DNA of 51,940 bases from CAZYEI01 sp964646425 (GTDB lineage Bacteria > Bacillota_I > Bacilli_A > RFN20 > JAISJY01). Every line of letters begins with the position of its first letter. The first letter of the stretch is position 1. The stretch is taken from the NCBI GenBank assembly GCA_964646425.1, contig CAZYEI010000006.1:1-51940 (forward strand), in the 5' to 3' direction. Of this stretch, positions 7,427 through 17,463 are shown piece after piece. The position numbers were made by a program, and so were the translations under genes. The notes under the pieces were generated by a model. The model ran no database searches and was not told where the DNA came from. It was given only the letters and a program-made list of their open reading frames with translations.

Positions 7427-9646
7427 TTAAAGATTATTTATCGCATTTTTCCATGCAATTGTTCCACCTTCAAATTCCCCAGCAGAACCTGAGTAAGTAT
7501 CATATGTATCATACATCACCGATACGTCTATTGAATATTCATAATATGTCACAATATTATCAAAGAAAGCTACACCCCAGTTTGAAGTACCTTCATCTCC
7601 GATTTCAAGATACAAATCTGTTCCAATGTATTGTGATAAATCAGCAACATATGTAACCATATTCGCCAATCGCATACCACCAGCAATATTTGGAAATGCT
7701 ACATCTGCAAATTCTGTATTTTGATAATAGCCTATTAATTGACCACTTGTAGTATATACTTTAACAAAAGCTGTTCTTCCTCCCATTTTAAATGATATTT
7801 GTCCACTTCCTGATAATGTAAATATTGTAGATCTAAGTGAATATGTTCCTGCTTCATCAGGACAAGCTGACCAACCATCAAAATGATATGTTCCTTCTTT
7901 AACATAAGGAATATTTTCTCCCCAGAAATACATATCACTAATTACAGCATTATCCACATTAACATTACCACTAGCTACTGTCCAACCAGTTAAATCACCA
8001 GTTTCAAAGTTTCCGTTTTCAATTAAATTATTATATACAATATCATTAGATACTTCGAATATAATTGTAGCTTCAGTTGTTTGATTATAAGCATCTGTAA
8101 CCTTAATCTTTAACTCATAGTTTCCATTTGTTAAATTAAAGTTTCTATAATCTTCAACATTTATATTAGTACCATCTTTGCATAATCCGATAAGTTCTTT
8201 CTTTAAATCATATACCGAAGTATAATCATCACTAATATCAACTTCATTTAATAATTTATATAAATCAAAATTATCAACTGCTTTTATTGAAATTTCATTT
8301 TTGCTTAAATCAATAGTTGGCGCATTTCCAGCCAATGGGAATGACATTCCCCCATTATATAATTTTACATAAGCATTCTTAATTGAGTCAGATTCTGTTA
8401 TAGAATTAGCCATTTCTTTTAATTCAGCTATTCTAGAAATTACTTCTTCTTCAGTTAAATTAATTCTAAAATCATCTACTGTAATTGCGCCAAATGGGCC
8501 ACTAGAAGCATTATCACTAACTATAAAATAACAAACATCACCAATATAGTTTTCAAGATTTAAGATAACATCATATAAGTTTAATGATATATTCGGATCA
8601 CTAAAATAATCGTTTGATACACGAGCAATTTCTTGTCCTTTAGTAACATCATAAACTGCAACATAACAAGATGATAATTGAGAACCACCGATTTTAAATG
8701 AGACAAAGTTTTCTGTTAATGTGAATTTTTCAGAACGAATTGTTCCAACTCTATTCTCAGCACTTTCATAACCATTTAATAAATATTCACCTTCAGCATA
8801 ATAATCTCTTGTTTCCCAGAATTTATTACTACTTTGAATAATATTATTTGTAGTTAAAGCATCGCCAGACATTACTTTCCAGCCTGTAAAATCACCTAAT
8901 TCAAAGCCACCATTTCTAAGAGTTATTGAAGTTTCATCTTCTTCAAAATCATCTTCACTATACATAATTAATTGATTTTCTCTTTCTTGTAATAATGAAT
9001 TTTTTTCACTTGCATCATTAATCACTACAAAATCATCAACATTTAAATATGAATAATAAGTATAATCTGTGCCTCCTGATGAATCATTATCAGTAATTAC
9101 AATTTTAATAATATCACCTAAATATTCAGATAAATCTACTATTTGTCTAATCATTTGATCTGTAATAGTAGTGTTATTAAAATCTTCATTAACTAATTTA
9201 GTTTTTTGAGTAGTTGAGCCGTTTAAAGTAAAAGATAATGGTTCACTACTTCCTAATTTAAAAAATTGAATATAACAATTATCGCCATTTTTTCCAGCGC
9301 CTATCTTTAATCCTAATTGACCAATACCACCTAATTTAAAATAATCACTTTCTAAGCTTCCTGTAAAGGATGGTAAACTATCAAAAGAGCCACTAAAATA
9401 ATAATTACCTGTTTTTTCACTATTAACGCCATTAACTAAATTATCACTTGAAACATTTTCTTCATTAAATGCTCCTAATCCTTTAACTGTCCAGCCATTA
9501 AGATTTCCCTCTTCAAAGCCACCATTTACAATGGTGTCATTATATTCTTGGGGATTTTTTGATGTACTAGAATTATTGTTATTACATCCAGCTAAACAAA
9601 TCAAACTAATCACAGTTAAAAGTAAATTTTTTGTTCGAAATTTCAT
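7427..9646 (-). CDS. Lipoprotein with three FETGDxxGW carbohydrate-binding-like modules
   Basis: A 739-residue lipoprotein (lipobox LAGC, cysteine 21) with three repeated beta-rich modules. They open NGGFEEGNLNGW (41-52), NGGFELGDFTGW (about 245) and NGNFETGDLTGW (about 540). Between modules two and three is an Ig/cadherin-like stretch (LTNGNYELKIKVTDAYNQTT). The first module is similar to the N-terminal domain of the GH32 enzyme at 11129-13216: both have GKNxxxCYI, a later xxYxG and a final xxDDFxxx strand. No catalytic motif is present. It is exported and membrane-anchored, so it likely captures fructan near the enzymes. It starts 4 nt after the cytoplasmic GH32 gene, with a GGAAGGAG site. 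The function is inferred. Confidence 0.78.
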   Translation of the reverse strand: MKFRTKNLLLTVISLICLAGCNNNNSSTSKNPQEYNDTIVNGGFEEGNLNGWTVKGLGAFNEENVSSDNLVNGVNSEKTGNYYFSGSFDSLPSFTGSLESDYFKLGGIGQLGLKIGAGKNGDNCYIQFFKLGSSEPLSFTLNGSTTQKTKLVNEDFNNTTITDQMIRQIVDLSEYLGDIIKIVITDNDSSGGTDYTYYSYLNVDDFVVINDASEKNSLLQERENQLIMYSEDDFEEDETSITLRNGGFELGDFTGWKVMSGDALTTNNIIQSSNKFWETRDYYAEGEYLLNGYESAENRVGTIRSEKFTLTENFVSFKIGGSQLSSCYVAVYDVTKGQEIARVSNDYFSDPNISLNLYDVILNLENYIGDVCYFIVSDNASSGPFGAITVDDFRINLTEEEVISRIAELKEMANSITESDSIKNAYVKLYNGGMSFPLAGNAPTIDLSKNEISIKAVDNFDLYKLLNEVDISDDYTSVYDLKKELIGLCKDGTNINVEDYRNFNLTNGNYELKIKVTDAYNQTTEATIIFEVSNDIVYNNLIENGNFETGDLTGWTVASGNVNVDNAVISDMYFWGENIPYVKEGTYHFDGWSACPDEAGTYSLRSTIFTLSGSGQISFKMGGRTAFVKVYTTSGQLIGYYQNTEFADVAFPNIAGGMRLANMVTYVADLSQYIGTDLYLEIGDEGTSNWGVAFFDNIVTYYEYSIDVSVMYDTYDTYSGSAGEFEGGTIAWKNAINNL

Positions 9647-9650
9647 CTTT

Positions 9651-11114
9651 CTATCTCCTTCCTAATTTATTAAATTTTATCTTCATTGGTATAGAATTCT
9701 TTCCATTAATAATAAATTTCACTGAATAATCTTGATTATTTGTATATGAAGTTGCACTCATTACTTCTTCACCATCATTAATAAATAATTCCATTGTCGA
9801 TTTATCAATAATTAATCTTAATTTTAATAAATCATTTTCATTTATTTTAGTTTCCCTTACATTATCTTCTTTACCAGCACTTCTAATTAGCTCTCCAAAA
9901 TTTTTTCTATCCATTTTTATGATATTTGTCAAATTATTATATTCAATTTTTAATGTTTCTTGTTTTTTAGTTACAACTAATAAATCAAAACTACAATCTT
10001 TAGAACAGTTTGATAAATCTAGCTCTACTTCTAAATCAAATGCATTACATTCTAAAGTTTCAAGGCTATATTCATTTTTTAAAACTATTTCTTTATTTAT
10101 TGACTCTAGATAGTAATTTTTTATTTCAGCTATTGGAATTTGTTTTAATTTATTTTTTTCAAACACTAATTTTCTAGGTAATGTAGTTTGCCCTACCCAA
10201 TTATCTTTTTGAGAAGGATAGTTTCTATCCCACATTGCATTCCAGCCAATCAAAATATTTTCTTTATTTATATTTTCTAACACTTGCGGAGCATAGAAAT
10301 CAAACCCCTTATCAAATTCCTTGATAGGTGTTTCACAAATAAAATGGCCTTTTTTAAAATCAATATGACCAAACAAATAATAAGCCGAATGAATATTTTG
10401 CGATTTTAAATCTTTATCATTTTGAGAAAATTGTATTGAAAAAATTAAGAGATATTGATTATTTATTTTAATTAAATTCGGACATTCAATCATTGTCCCC
10501 TTACTTTTGTAATCAAAAAATATTCCAACATATGACCATTTTTCTAAGTTATCACTTTTAAACAATAATATTGAAGAATAATCAAATTTTGTACGACAGG
10601 CAATTATACTATAATATACACCATTTTCTTCCCATACTTTTGGATCTCTAAAATCAGCAATTAAATAATGAGATGGTAAATGTGACTTATCAATCACTGG
10701 ATTACAATCAAGTTTTCTAAATTTTCCCTTTTCTAACACGGCTAAATTTTGAGTTTGATGTCCCTTATTTACCCCTGTATACATTAAATATAGTTCATTA
10801 TCTTTTATAATTGAAGTTCCGGAAAAACAACCAAATTCCAAATCATAATCTTGATCAGGAGCTAATGCAACATCTTGATGTTTCCATGTCAATAAATCAT
10901 CGCTTTTTGCATATCCCCAATGCATTGGTCCCCATGAGGCATCATATGGATAAAATTGATAAAACAGATGATATTCATTATTATAAAATATTAACCCATT
11001 TGGATCATTCATCCAGCCAAGAGGAGGTGTTAAATGTAGTAATGGTTTATGAGTATCAATTACTTTATAGCGATTTTCTTTTATATACTTATTTGCTTTT
11101 TTTATTGCGTTCAT
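9651..11114 (-). CDS. scrB: Cytoplasmic GH32 beta-fructofuranosidase / sucrose-6-phosphate hydrolase
   Basis: Hydrolyses terminal beta-linked fructose from sucrose or imported fructo-oligosaccharides. The protein has 487 residues, the normal length, and no signal peptide, so it acts inside the cell. The catalytic set is complete: nucleophile Asp37 in WMNDPNG, transition-state stabiliser Asp157 in FRDPK, and acid/base Glu210 in ECPN. The C-terminal beta-sandwich ends with LFINDGEEVMS. It feeds fructose to the fructokinase of the same operon. The importer here is ABC-type and no PTS gene is visible, so unphosphorylated oligosaccharides are the likelier substrate than sucrose-6-phosphate. AAAGGA ribosome-binding site. 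Confidence 0.9.
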   Translation of the reverse strand: MNAIKKANKYIKENRYKVIDTHKPLLHLTPPLGWMNDPNGLIFYNNEYHLFYQFYPYDASWGPMHWGYAKSDDLLTWKHQDVALAPDQDYDLEFGCFSGTSIIKDNELYLMYTGVNKGHQTQNLAVLEKGKFRKLDCNPVIDKSHLPSHYLIADFRDPKVWEENGVYYSIIACRTKFDYSSILLFKSDNLEKWSYVGIFFDYKSKGTMIECPNLIKINNQYLLIFSIQFSQNDKDLKSQNIHSAYYLFGHIDFKKGHFICETPIKEFDKGFDFYAPQVLENINKENILIGWNAMWDRNYPSQKDNWVGQTTLPRKLVFEKNKLKQIPIAEIKNYYLESINKEIVLKNEYSLETLECNAFDLEVELDLSNCSKDCSFDLLVVTKKQETLKIEYNNLTNIIKMDRKNFGELIRSAGKEDNVRETKINENDLLKLRLIIDKSTMELFINDGEEVMSATSYTNNQDYSVKFIINGKNSIPMKIKFNKLGRR

Positions 11115-11128
11115 AGATTATAATTCCT

Positions 11129-13216
11129 TTATAATTTAAATTTATATTTAGTAATATTTTCAATTATGCAATTAGTATCATTCGCAAAGAATGAAATCCC
11201 TGTGGCATTATTTTTTGGAAAAACTGTAGATGTCATAGTATAATAGCCATCATTAATAAATATTTCTACGGATGATTTATCAACATATATATCTAATTTA
11301 ATTTTTCCATCAATTGGATAAATTTTTGCATAACGAACAAAGTTTTCTCCATCATCTTCAGGACAAGATATTTCCCAACCACTCTTAGAACGATCAAACG
11401 ATAAAAGATTAGTTTCTTTGTCATAAGTAATAACAGTTTTATTTGTATCATCTTTTAGTAATTCAATACCAAATGATCCTTTATTATCCATTGTAGTCAA
11501 ATCATATGTTACACTTAAATTAAAACAATCACCTGAAATTTTTTTAAAGTCTTTAGTTTCATTTGCTTTAATTGTAGTTTTGCCAAATTCAACTTTGCCT
11601 GTTTTATAATTATTGATTTCTCTAACCGGTTGTTGATATAAATGATTATCTTTAACACTTAATTCTCTAGGTAAAACCATTGAACCTGTCCAACCATCAG
11701 CAGCTGAAGGGAAAGAAGTTCTTGACCACATATTCATCCATGCTGTTAAGATTACTCTTCCATCCGGGTGTTTCATAGCAGTTGGAGCATAAAAATCAAA
11801 CCCTTTATCAAATTCAGTCATTTGCCCTTCACCATTATCATTTTTAAAGTAACCACTATTATAATCTAATTCCCCTAATTGATATGTTGCTGAATGGATA
11901 TTTTGATAATTTGCAATATTATCATCTTTAACAAATTGTGGCGAAGAAATTAACACTCCTTTACCATCAACAACTTCATAATCAGGACATTCATAAATCC
12001 CTCCACCAGTAATTGTTGAAGCTAGCGTTGTTCCAACATATTCCCAATCATTTTGAAGATTAGTCGAACGATAAAGTAGTATTTTACCACCACTCATATT
12101 AGTTGGTTTTGCTCCTATTAAAGCATAGTAATAGGGTTCGCTATACCATAATGCCGGATCTCTAAAATCATATGCCGAAGTATAATCAGGCAGATTGCTA
12201 GTTGGAATAACTGGATTATTATTTAATTTCGTAAATTTAATGCCATCATTAGATTTAGCTAATGCTTGTTGTTGCTTTCCTTCGCCATCTACCGAAGTGT
12301 AAAGTAAATATAATTCTCCATTTTTTTCAATTGCACCACCAGAAAAACATCCATTTTTATCATATGTCTTATCAGGGGCTAATGCAATTGGTTGATCTTC
12401 CCACTTTATAAAATCTTTAGTAGTAGCATGTCCCCAGTGCATAGTACTCCAACCAGTGCTATATGGATTATGTTGATAAAATAGATGTACTTCATTATTA
12501 TAATAAGAAAAACCATTTGGATCATTCATCCAACCAATCGGAGTTGAAAAATGAAATAAACCACGATATCGATTTCCAACATTAGTTTTATTGTTTTCAA
12601 TATATATTGATGCATCATTTGCCATACTAACTTCCTCTTTTTTTCCTTGAAAATTAATAATAAAATCATCTAATATTAAATAATTATAATCATCAATGCC
12701 ATTATCGTTATCAACAATTTTAATATAACAACTTCTGCCAACATATTCACTTCCATCTAATATTGTTCTATGCATTCTATTTGAGGGATTTTCATAATCA
12801 AAATCAAAATTTGCGGCATAGACTAATTCCTCATCAGTATCGCTATCACATAATACAATATAACAAGCATTTGTATTCTTTCCTGCTCCTATTTTAAAGC
12901 CGATTTTTCCATTACCTTTCAGTAAAAAACTTTCACTAATCAAAGTTCCAGTTGCCCCATTTGATGCAAGAGAACCATTATAGAAGAAATTTCCTTCAAT
13001 ATTAAAATTTTTATTATCACCAGAAATAACATCAATTGTTGAATTAACAAATGCATTACCATTAGCAGTCCAACCATTAAAATTTCCATTTTCGAACGAT
13101 GCATTAGTAAAATAATATTCTTTTAAATTTTCTTTATTATCTTGATTGCAACCCGTTGCTAAAATAATCGTCGAAACAAGAAATAATAATTTAATATTTT
13201 TATTCATATTTTTCAC
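11129..13216 (-). CDS. Secreted GH32 fructanase lipoprotein with N-terminal binding module
   Basis: Extracellular glycoside hydrolase of 695 residues, anchored as a lipoprotein (lipobox ATGC, cysteine 23). Residues about 36-190 are a FETGxxGW-type module (NASFENGNFNGW, ending LDDFIINF), the same kind found in two non-catalytic proteins of the operon. The GH32 domain follows: nucleophile Asp232 in WMNDPNG, Asp353 in FRDPALW, acid/base Glu409 in ECPD, and the C-terminal sandwich with VEIFINDG. It probably releases fructose or short oligosaccharides from levan or inulin at the cell surface for the ABC importer. Exo versus endo action cannot be told from the sequence. It lies 2 nt after the previous GH32 gene. 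Confidence 0.9.
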   Translation of the reverse strand: MKNMNKNIKLLFLVSTIILATGCNQDNKENLKEYYFTNASFENGNFNGWTANGNAFVNSTIDVISGDNKNFNIEGNFFYNGSLASNGATGTLISESFLLKGNGKIGFKIGAGKNTNACYIVLCDSDTDEELVYAANFDFDYENPSNRMHRTILDGSEYVGRSCYIKIVDNDNGIDDYNYLILDDFIINFQGKKEEVSMANDASIYIENNKTNVGNRYRGLFHFSTPIGWMNDPNGFSYYNNEVHLFYQHNPYSTGWSTMHWGHATTKDFIKWEDQPIALAPDKTYDKNGCFSGGAIEKNGELYLLYTSVDGEGKQQQALAKSNDGIKFTKLNNNPVIPTSNLPDYTSAYDFRDPALWYSEPYYYALIGAKPTNMSGGKILLYRSTNLQNDWEYVGTTLASTITGGGIYECPDYEVVDGKGVLISSPQFVKDDNIANYQNIHSATYQLGELDYNSGYFKNDNGEGQMTEFDKGFDFYAPTAMKHPDGRVILTAWMNMWSRTSFPSAADGWTGSMVLPRELSVKDNHLYQQPVREINNYKTGKVEFGKTTIKANETKDFKKISGDCFNLSVTYDLTTMDNKGSFGIELLKDDTNKTVITYDKETNLLSFDRSKSGWEISCPEDDGENFVRYAKIYPIDGKIKLDIYVDKSSVEIFINDGYYTMTSTVFPKNNATGISFFANDTNCIIENITKYKFKL

Positions 13217-13218
13217 CT

Positions 13219-15603
13219 CTAATAAATCGATTTGATTTTAGAAATCTTAAATGAGGTAATTTCAACTTCACCTTCAACAAAAAATTCAACACCTAAAGCA
13301 TCATTTGCTTCTTCATAAGAGCGACAAGAAATTGTTTTTTCTTTATTAAAGAAAGCTTCATTCAATGATCTATCAATATATAATTCAAATGACATTTCAT
13401 CTTCTTTCTTAATATATCCAGTAAAGTCTCCCGCAACATAAGGATAATATTTTGTAGCCATATTTGTATTTGCACCAACTAAATTTGAATTACCATCATG
13501 ATAAAATTGCGTATATTCATTTGTAGTTTTTGATTTTTTTACATTTAAAATAAATTTATCATTTGTACCCTTCATTTTATAAGTAAATTCAATGCATAAA
13601 TTATCACCAAAAATTTCTTGTAATTTATCTTGAATTGTAGATAATGAAGGATTATTTAACTCAATTAATTTTTGTTTATAATTATTTAACGTTTGAATTG
13701 GAGAAATTCGCAAATTATTTTCGCTATCTAAATATAAATATCTACCTAAACCCACACAATTTGCCCAACCTGATGCAGCTAATGCACCAGAATCTCTTTG
13801 ATCTTGCATAATTGAAAACATTACAGCTTGACCTGAAACCGGATCAATAAATCCACTTGGACCAGTAAAACAATTTCTACCATAATCCATCCTCTTAGGC
13901 TCACCATATTCATCAGGTATAAATCTATAATTTTGCTTATCAAATTCTCCTATCCAATAAACAATATTATTATCTGCTGTTGTTGCAGGAGCAGGAGATA
14001 TCGCAAAAACATACTTGTTTGTTGTATTTCCATTTTTATCCTTTAAAGGTAGCATAACTGGTAATTCCCAAGTTGTGCCATATTTTGGCATAATTTGTTC
14101 TGGCCAATCAAAAATTCGACCTCGATATGTCCAATTATGCATCGCATCTTTTGTATTTTTAGTTGTAGTATATAATAATGCTGTTCCTCTACCACTATAT
14201 GAAGACCCCACTAATAAATAATAAGTATCTCCTTCAATCCAAACATGAGCATCTCTAAATTCTCCTGCTTGACCTTGTCCACTTTGCTGTGCAATTGCAA
14301 GTTTATCTGAAACTTCCCATTCTGTTAAATACGGATCATTTGGATCTTTAGGTGTAGCCAGTCCGATGTTTTGATTTGAAATTAAACCTTCATGCTTGTA
14401 ATTACCAGCAGTAAATAATAATACCGGAACATCATCAACACCATTAACAGTTGCATATGTTGAACCTCCTGACCAAACACCATCAGGACATACACTATTA
14501 GCATCAAATGTAATAGCTTCTTTAATTTGACGCCAATTCACCATATCTTCACTTACCAAATGTCCCCAAACAATACCAGCTGCCCCATTAAAGTAAGGTC
14601 CATTAATTTGATGTTGGAAAAATAAATGATATACTCCTTTATAATAAATTGGAGCATGAGGTTCATTCATCCAATGTTCATTTGGACCACCATGATATTG
14701 CGTTTTATATTTATCATTAGAAAGGGTAGTTTGTAAAAATATTTCATTAAAATCTATTGCTAAATTATCTGAATATCTTTTATAAGTTTCTCTAATATAA
14801 TTATTGCTAATAGCAGTATCATAAATAGTAACATTATCCACTAGACCTGATACTACTCCTTGGACACATGAGCCACTTGATTTTGAATCATTACTTTTTC
14901 CGATTAGCAAATCGATACTAGAATAAGCAATGCTGCTTCCTGCAGGTATTACTTTTCTATTTACAATTTTGCCATTTAAATAAATAGAAATATTTCCTTC
15001 ATCTCCATCGAATACTGCAGTCATATAATTCCATTGATATTTTTGTAATGGAGTACCTTCATCCCAAACTTCATACCACTCAGTACCAGTTCCACATTGA
15101 AATGACCATTTTCCTTCTCTATGATAGCCTAAAATAAATCCCATATTAATTGATTCACTATGATAGAACGAAGATACCACACCAGTTAAATATTCGTTAT
15201 CATTTTCTACTGCATCAACATTATCCCACTCAAAATTTCGAGGAGCAACCCAAGCACTAACGCTTAATTTATTTCCTTTATATCTAACTTCTTGACCATA
15301 ATCCAGCCAAGTAGAATAGCCATCAAACAAAATTGATTTTCCTTCTACTGCACTATTGGACCAAGCCAAATTATCAACCGAAGTTTTTAAAGTAGCAGAT
15401 TCAGTATATACATAACTCATTTGTTTCGCTTCAACACGATTTTTTGAATCGTGAATTATCGTACCACTACCTTCATTAAATTTTAATTCTAATATTTTAT
15501 CTTTTTCATACTCATCTTTATAATTTGATAAAGAATTATTATCATTATTACAACCCGTAATTAATATTAATGATACAAATAAAATTTTAAATAGTTTTTT
15601 CAT
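13219..15603 (-). CDS. Divergent secreted GH32 lipoprotein with LamG-like domain and Glu at the nucleophile position
   Basis: A 794-residue lipoprotein (lipobox ITGC, cysteine 18). Residues about 36-275 form a LamG/concanavalin-like jelly roll (LKFNEGSGTIIHD, SAWVAP, YLNGK, DNVTIYD), likely a glycan-binding module. The GH32 propeller has altered motifs. The usual WMNDPNG reads WMNEPHAP, with Glu314 at the nucleophile position. RDP reads RDA (450-452), and ECP reads ELP with Glu513 as acid/base candidate. Three carboxylates are therefore kept. The changes are coherent, which suggests a distinct GH32 subgroup rather than decay, perhaps an endo-acting or transferring fructanase. It starts 1 nt after the second permease gene. 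Confidence 0.85.
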   Translation of the reverse strand: MKKLFKILFVSLILITGCNNDNNSLSNYKDEYEKDKILELKFNEGSGTIIHDSKNRVEAKQMSYVYTESATLKTSVDNLAWSNSAVEGKSILFDGYSTWLDYGQEVRYKGNKLSVSAWVAPRNFEWDNVDAVENDNEYLTGVVSSFYHSESINMGFILGYHREGKWSFQCGTGTEWYEVWDEGTPLQKYQWNYMTAVFDGDEGNISIYLNGKIVNRKVIPAGSSIAYSSIDLLIGKSNDSKSSGSCVQGVVSGLVDNVTIYDTAISNNYIRETYKRYSDNLAIDFNEIFLQTTLSNDKYKTQYHGGPNEHWMNEPHAPIYYKGVYHLFFQHQINGPYFNGAAGIVWGHLVSEDMVNWRQIKEAITFDANSVCPDGVWSGGSTYATVNGVDDVPVLLFTAGNYKHEGLISNQNIGLATPKDPNDPYLTEWEVSDKLAIAQQSGQGQAGEFRDAHVWIEGDTYYLLVGSSYSGRGTALLYTTTKNTKDAMHNWTYRGRIFDWPEQIMPKYGTTWELPVMLPLKDKNGNTTNKYVFAISPAPATTADNNIVYWIGEFDKQNYRFIPDEYGEPKRMDYGRNCFTGPSGFIDPVSGQAVMFSIMQDQRDSGALAASGWANCVGLGRYLYLDSENNLRISPIQTLNNYKQKLIELNNPSLSTIQDKLQEIFGDNLCIEFTYKMKGTNDKFILNVKKSKTTNEYTQFYHDGNSNLVGANTNMATKYYPYVAGDFTGYIKKEDEMSFELYIDRSLNEAFFNKEKTISCRSYEEANDALGVEFFVEGEVEITSFKISKIKSIY

Positions 15604-15604
15604 A

Positions 15605-16507
15605 TTATTTCAACCCCGTAAATGAAACACCTTCAATAATGTATTTTTGTGCAAAAATATAAACCAATGCAATTGGAATTGTTGAGAACGTTAATGCTGC
15701 CATTACAACCGAAATATCTTTAGGCGAATAAGTATTGACCAATTGTAAAAACACTTGTAAAGGCTGCTTAGCAGGATTAGGAAACATTAATTGTGCAAAT
15801 ATATATTCATTCCATTGTCCCATAAAAGTAAATATTGCTACTGTAGCAAAAATCGGTTTAGATAAAGGAACAATCATTTTGAAATATACGCCAATTCTCG
15901 AACAACCATCAATCCTAGCTGCTTCTTCAAGTTCAATTGGCATTCCTTGAAAATATTGTTTAAACATATAAATATACATTAATGAAACAAAACCAGGAAT
16001 TAAATATCCAATCACTGATAATTCTTCTGTTAATAATTTCAATTTATATAAAATTACATATAATGGAACAACACTTGTTTCTACTGGAACTATCATTAAA
16101 ATAATAATAATTGTAGATAAAAGTTTTGAACCCGGAAATCTAAATCGAGATAAAGCATATCCTGCAAAAGAATTAATTAATAAGACAAAGAAAATAGTAA
16201 TGGCACAATAAACAATACTATTAATAATCGACCTACCAAAATATTCAAATGAATCGAACAATTTATTGTAGGCACTAAACCACTTTGTTACGTCCCATGT
16301 TGCTGGCAAAAAAGTAAAAATCGTATCAATTTGAGCATATACTTGTTCTTGATTTTTCAAAGAATTTGAAACCATCCAAACAACAGGAAATAAAAATATA
16401 AGGCAAAGCAAGGAAAGCCCTAATACAAGAAATACTCTTTTAATAACCTTTGAAGGCTTAATCACTTTCTTTTTCTTTTTTGTAAGATCTATAATAGTTG
16501 TATTCAT
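15605..16507 (-). CDS. Sugar ABC transporter permease, MalG/AraQ type
   Basis: Inner-membrane subunit of the fructo-oligosaccharide importer, about 300 residues with six hydrophobic segments. The EAA loop that docks the ATPase is clear: EEAARIDGCSRIGVYFKMIV. The protein ends GVSFTGLK, a typical ending of this family (GxTxGAVKG-like). The frame stays open to a GTG at 16516, but ATG 16507 is preferred because GGGG lies 8 nt before it. It forms a pair with the permease directly upstream and should work with the ATPase at 676-2538. Substrate assigned from context. Confidence 0.9.
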   Translation of the reverse strand: MNTTIIDLTKKKKKVIKPSKVIKRVFLVLGLSLLCLIFLFPVVWMVSNSLKNQEQVYAQIDTIFTFLPATWDVTKWFSAYNKLFDSFEYFGRSIINSIVYCAITIFFVLLINSFAGYALSRFRFPGSKLLSTIIIILMIVPVETSVVPLYVILYKLKLLTEELSVIGYLIPGFVSLMYIYMFKQYFQGMPIELEEAARIDGCSRIGVYFKMIVPLSKPIFATVAIFTFMGQWNEYIFAQLMFPNPAKQPLQVFLQLVNTYSPKDISVVMAALTFSTIPIALVYIFAQKYIIEGVSFTGLK

Positions 16508-16518
16508 CACTAACACCC

Positions 16519-17460
16519 CTATTTCGTATTATCGCCACCAAGAACTTTGCGTAGCGATAAAGATACAGTAGCCATAAATATTGTGTAAATCAAAGCGATA
16601 GCACTAGAATATCCAACATCTCGATATTCAACACCTTGCTTATAAATATAATATGACATTGTCATTGTGGAGCCCAGTGGTCCCCCACCTGTCATAATCA
16701 TCGGTTGAACACAAATTCTAAATGCTCCAATCAACATTGTAATCAAGATAAATACTAATGTTGGCTTCAAAGAAGGAATAGTAATATGAATAAATTGTTT
16801 CCATTTACTAGCCCTGTCAATATCAGCTGCTTCATATAATTCTTTGGGAATATTTTTTAACCCTGATAGAAAAATCAACATTTGATAACCGGCACCTTGC
16901 CATGCTGAAATTATAACAATACTATGCATTGCAAGATCAGGATCATCTAAAAACAAAACAGGATTTCCTCCAAGAGCTAAAATAAGAGCATTAATTAGTC
17001 CATCTTGAGAATTTAATAAATTCATCCATAACATTGAAGTAATTGCCAATGATAACATAACCGGGCAAAAGAAAGCCCACCTCAAAAAAGTATTAAATCG
17101 TTTTATTTTATTTAATATTAAAGCAAGACCAAATGACGCAAATAATTGTAAAGGTACAACTTCAAACACAAATATCATTGTATTTTTAAAAGCAACTTTG
17201 ATTGTTTCATCTTTAAATGCCCTAATAAAATTATCAAATTTAATAAATTTTGCTTTTTCAAGTCTCAATAAATTAGCATCAGTAAAGGCATAACCTAATG
17301 AAATCGCAATAGGTAATAATATAAAAACAATCATCAAAACTAATGCAGGTAAGACAAAAATACTACCTGTTATGGATTCTTCTTTAGAGTAAGTAGTTCC
17401 AAATAATTTAAAGTCGCTTTTAGATTTTTTATGATTAGTTAAATCAGGAATTACACGCAT
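16519..17460 (-). CDS. Sugar ABC transporter permease, MalF/UgpA type
   Basis: First permease of the importer, 313 residues with six membrane segments and a short charged cytoplasmic N-terminus. The EAA motif is EAADIDRASKWKQFIHITIP, followed by the MalF-type stretch MIMTGGGPLGSTMTMSYYIY. It starts 3 nt after the binding-protein gene and is followed 11 nt later by its partner. The order binding protein, MalF-like, MalG-like is typical of CUT1 oligosaccharide transporters. The substrate, fructo-oligosaccharide or sucrose, is inferred from the surrounding GH32 enzymes. Confidence 0.9.
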   Translation of the reverse strand: MRVIPDLTNHKKSKSDFKLFGTTYSKEESITGSIFVLPALVLMIVFILLPIAISLGYAFTDANLLRLEKAKFIKFDNFIRAFKDETIKVAFKNTMIFVFEVVPLQLFASFGLALILNKIKRFNTFLRWAFFCPVMLSLAITSMLWMNLLNSQDGLINALILALGGNPVLFLDDPDLAMHSIVIISAWQGAGYQMLIFLSGLKNIPKELYEAADIDRASKWKQFIHITIPSLKPTLVFILITMLIGAFRICVQPMIMTGGGPLGSTMTMSYYIYKQGVEYRDVGYSSAIALIYTIFMATVSLSLRKVLGGDNTK

Positions 17461-17463
17461 AAA

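Noticed and set aside
10811..11116. A 101-codon plus-strand open frame
   Set aside because: It lies entirely opposite the cytoplasmic GH32 gene, has no ribosome-binding site, and its composition is that of an antisense shadow.
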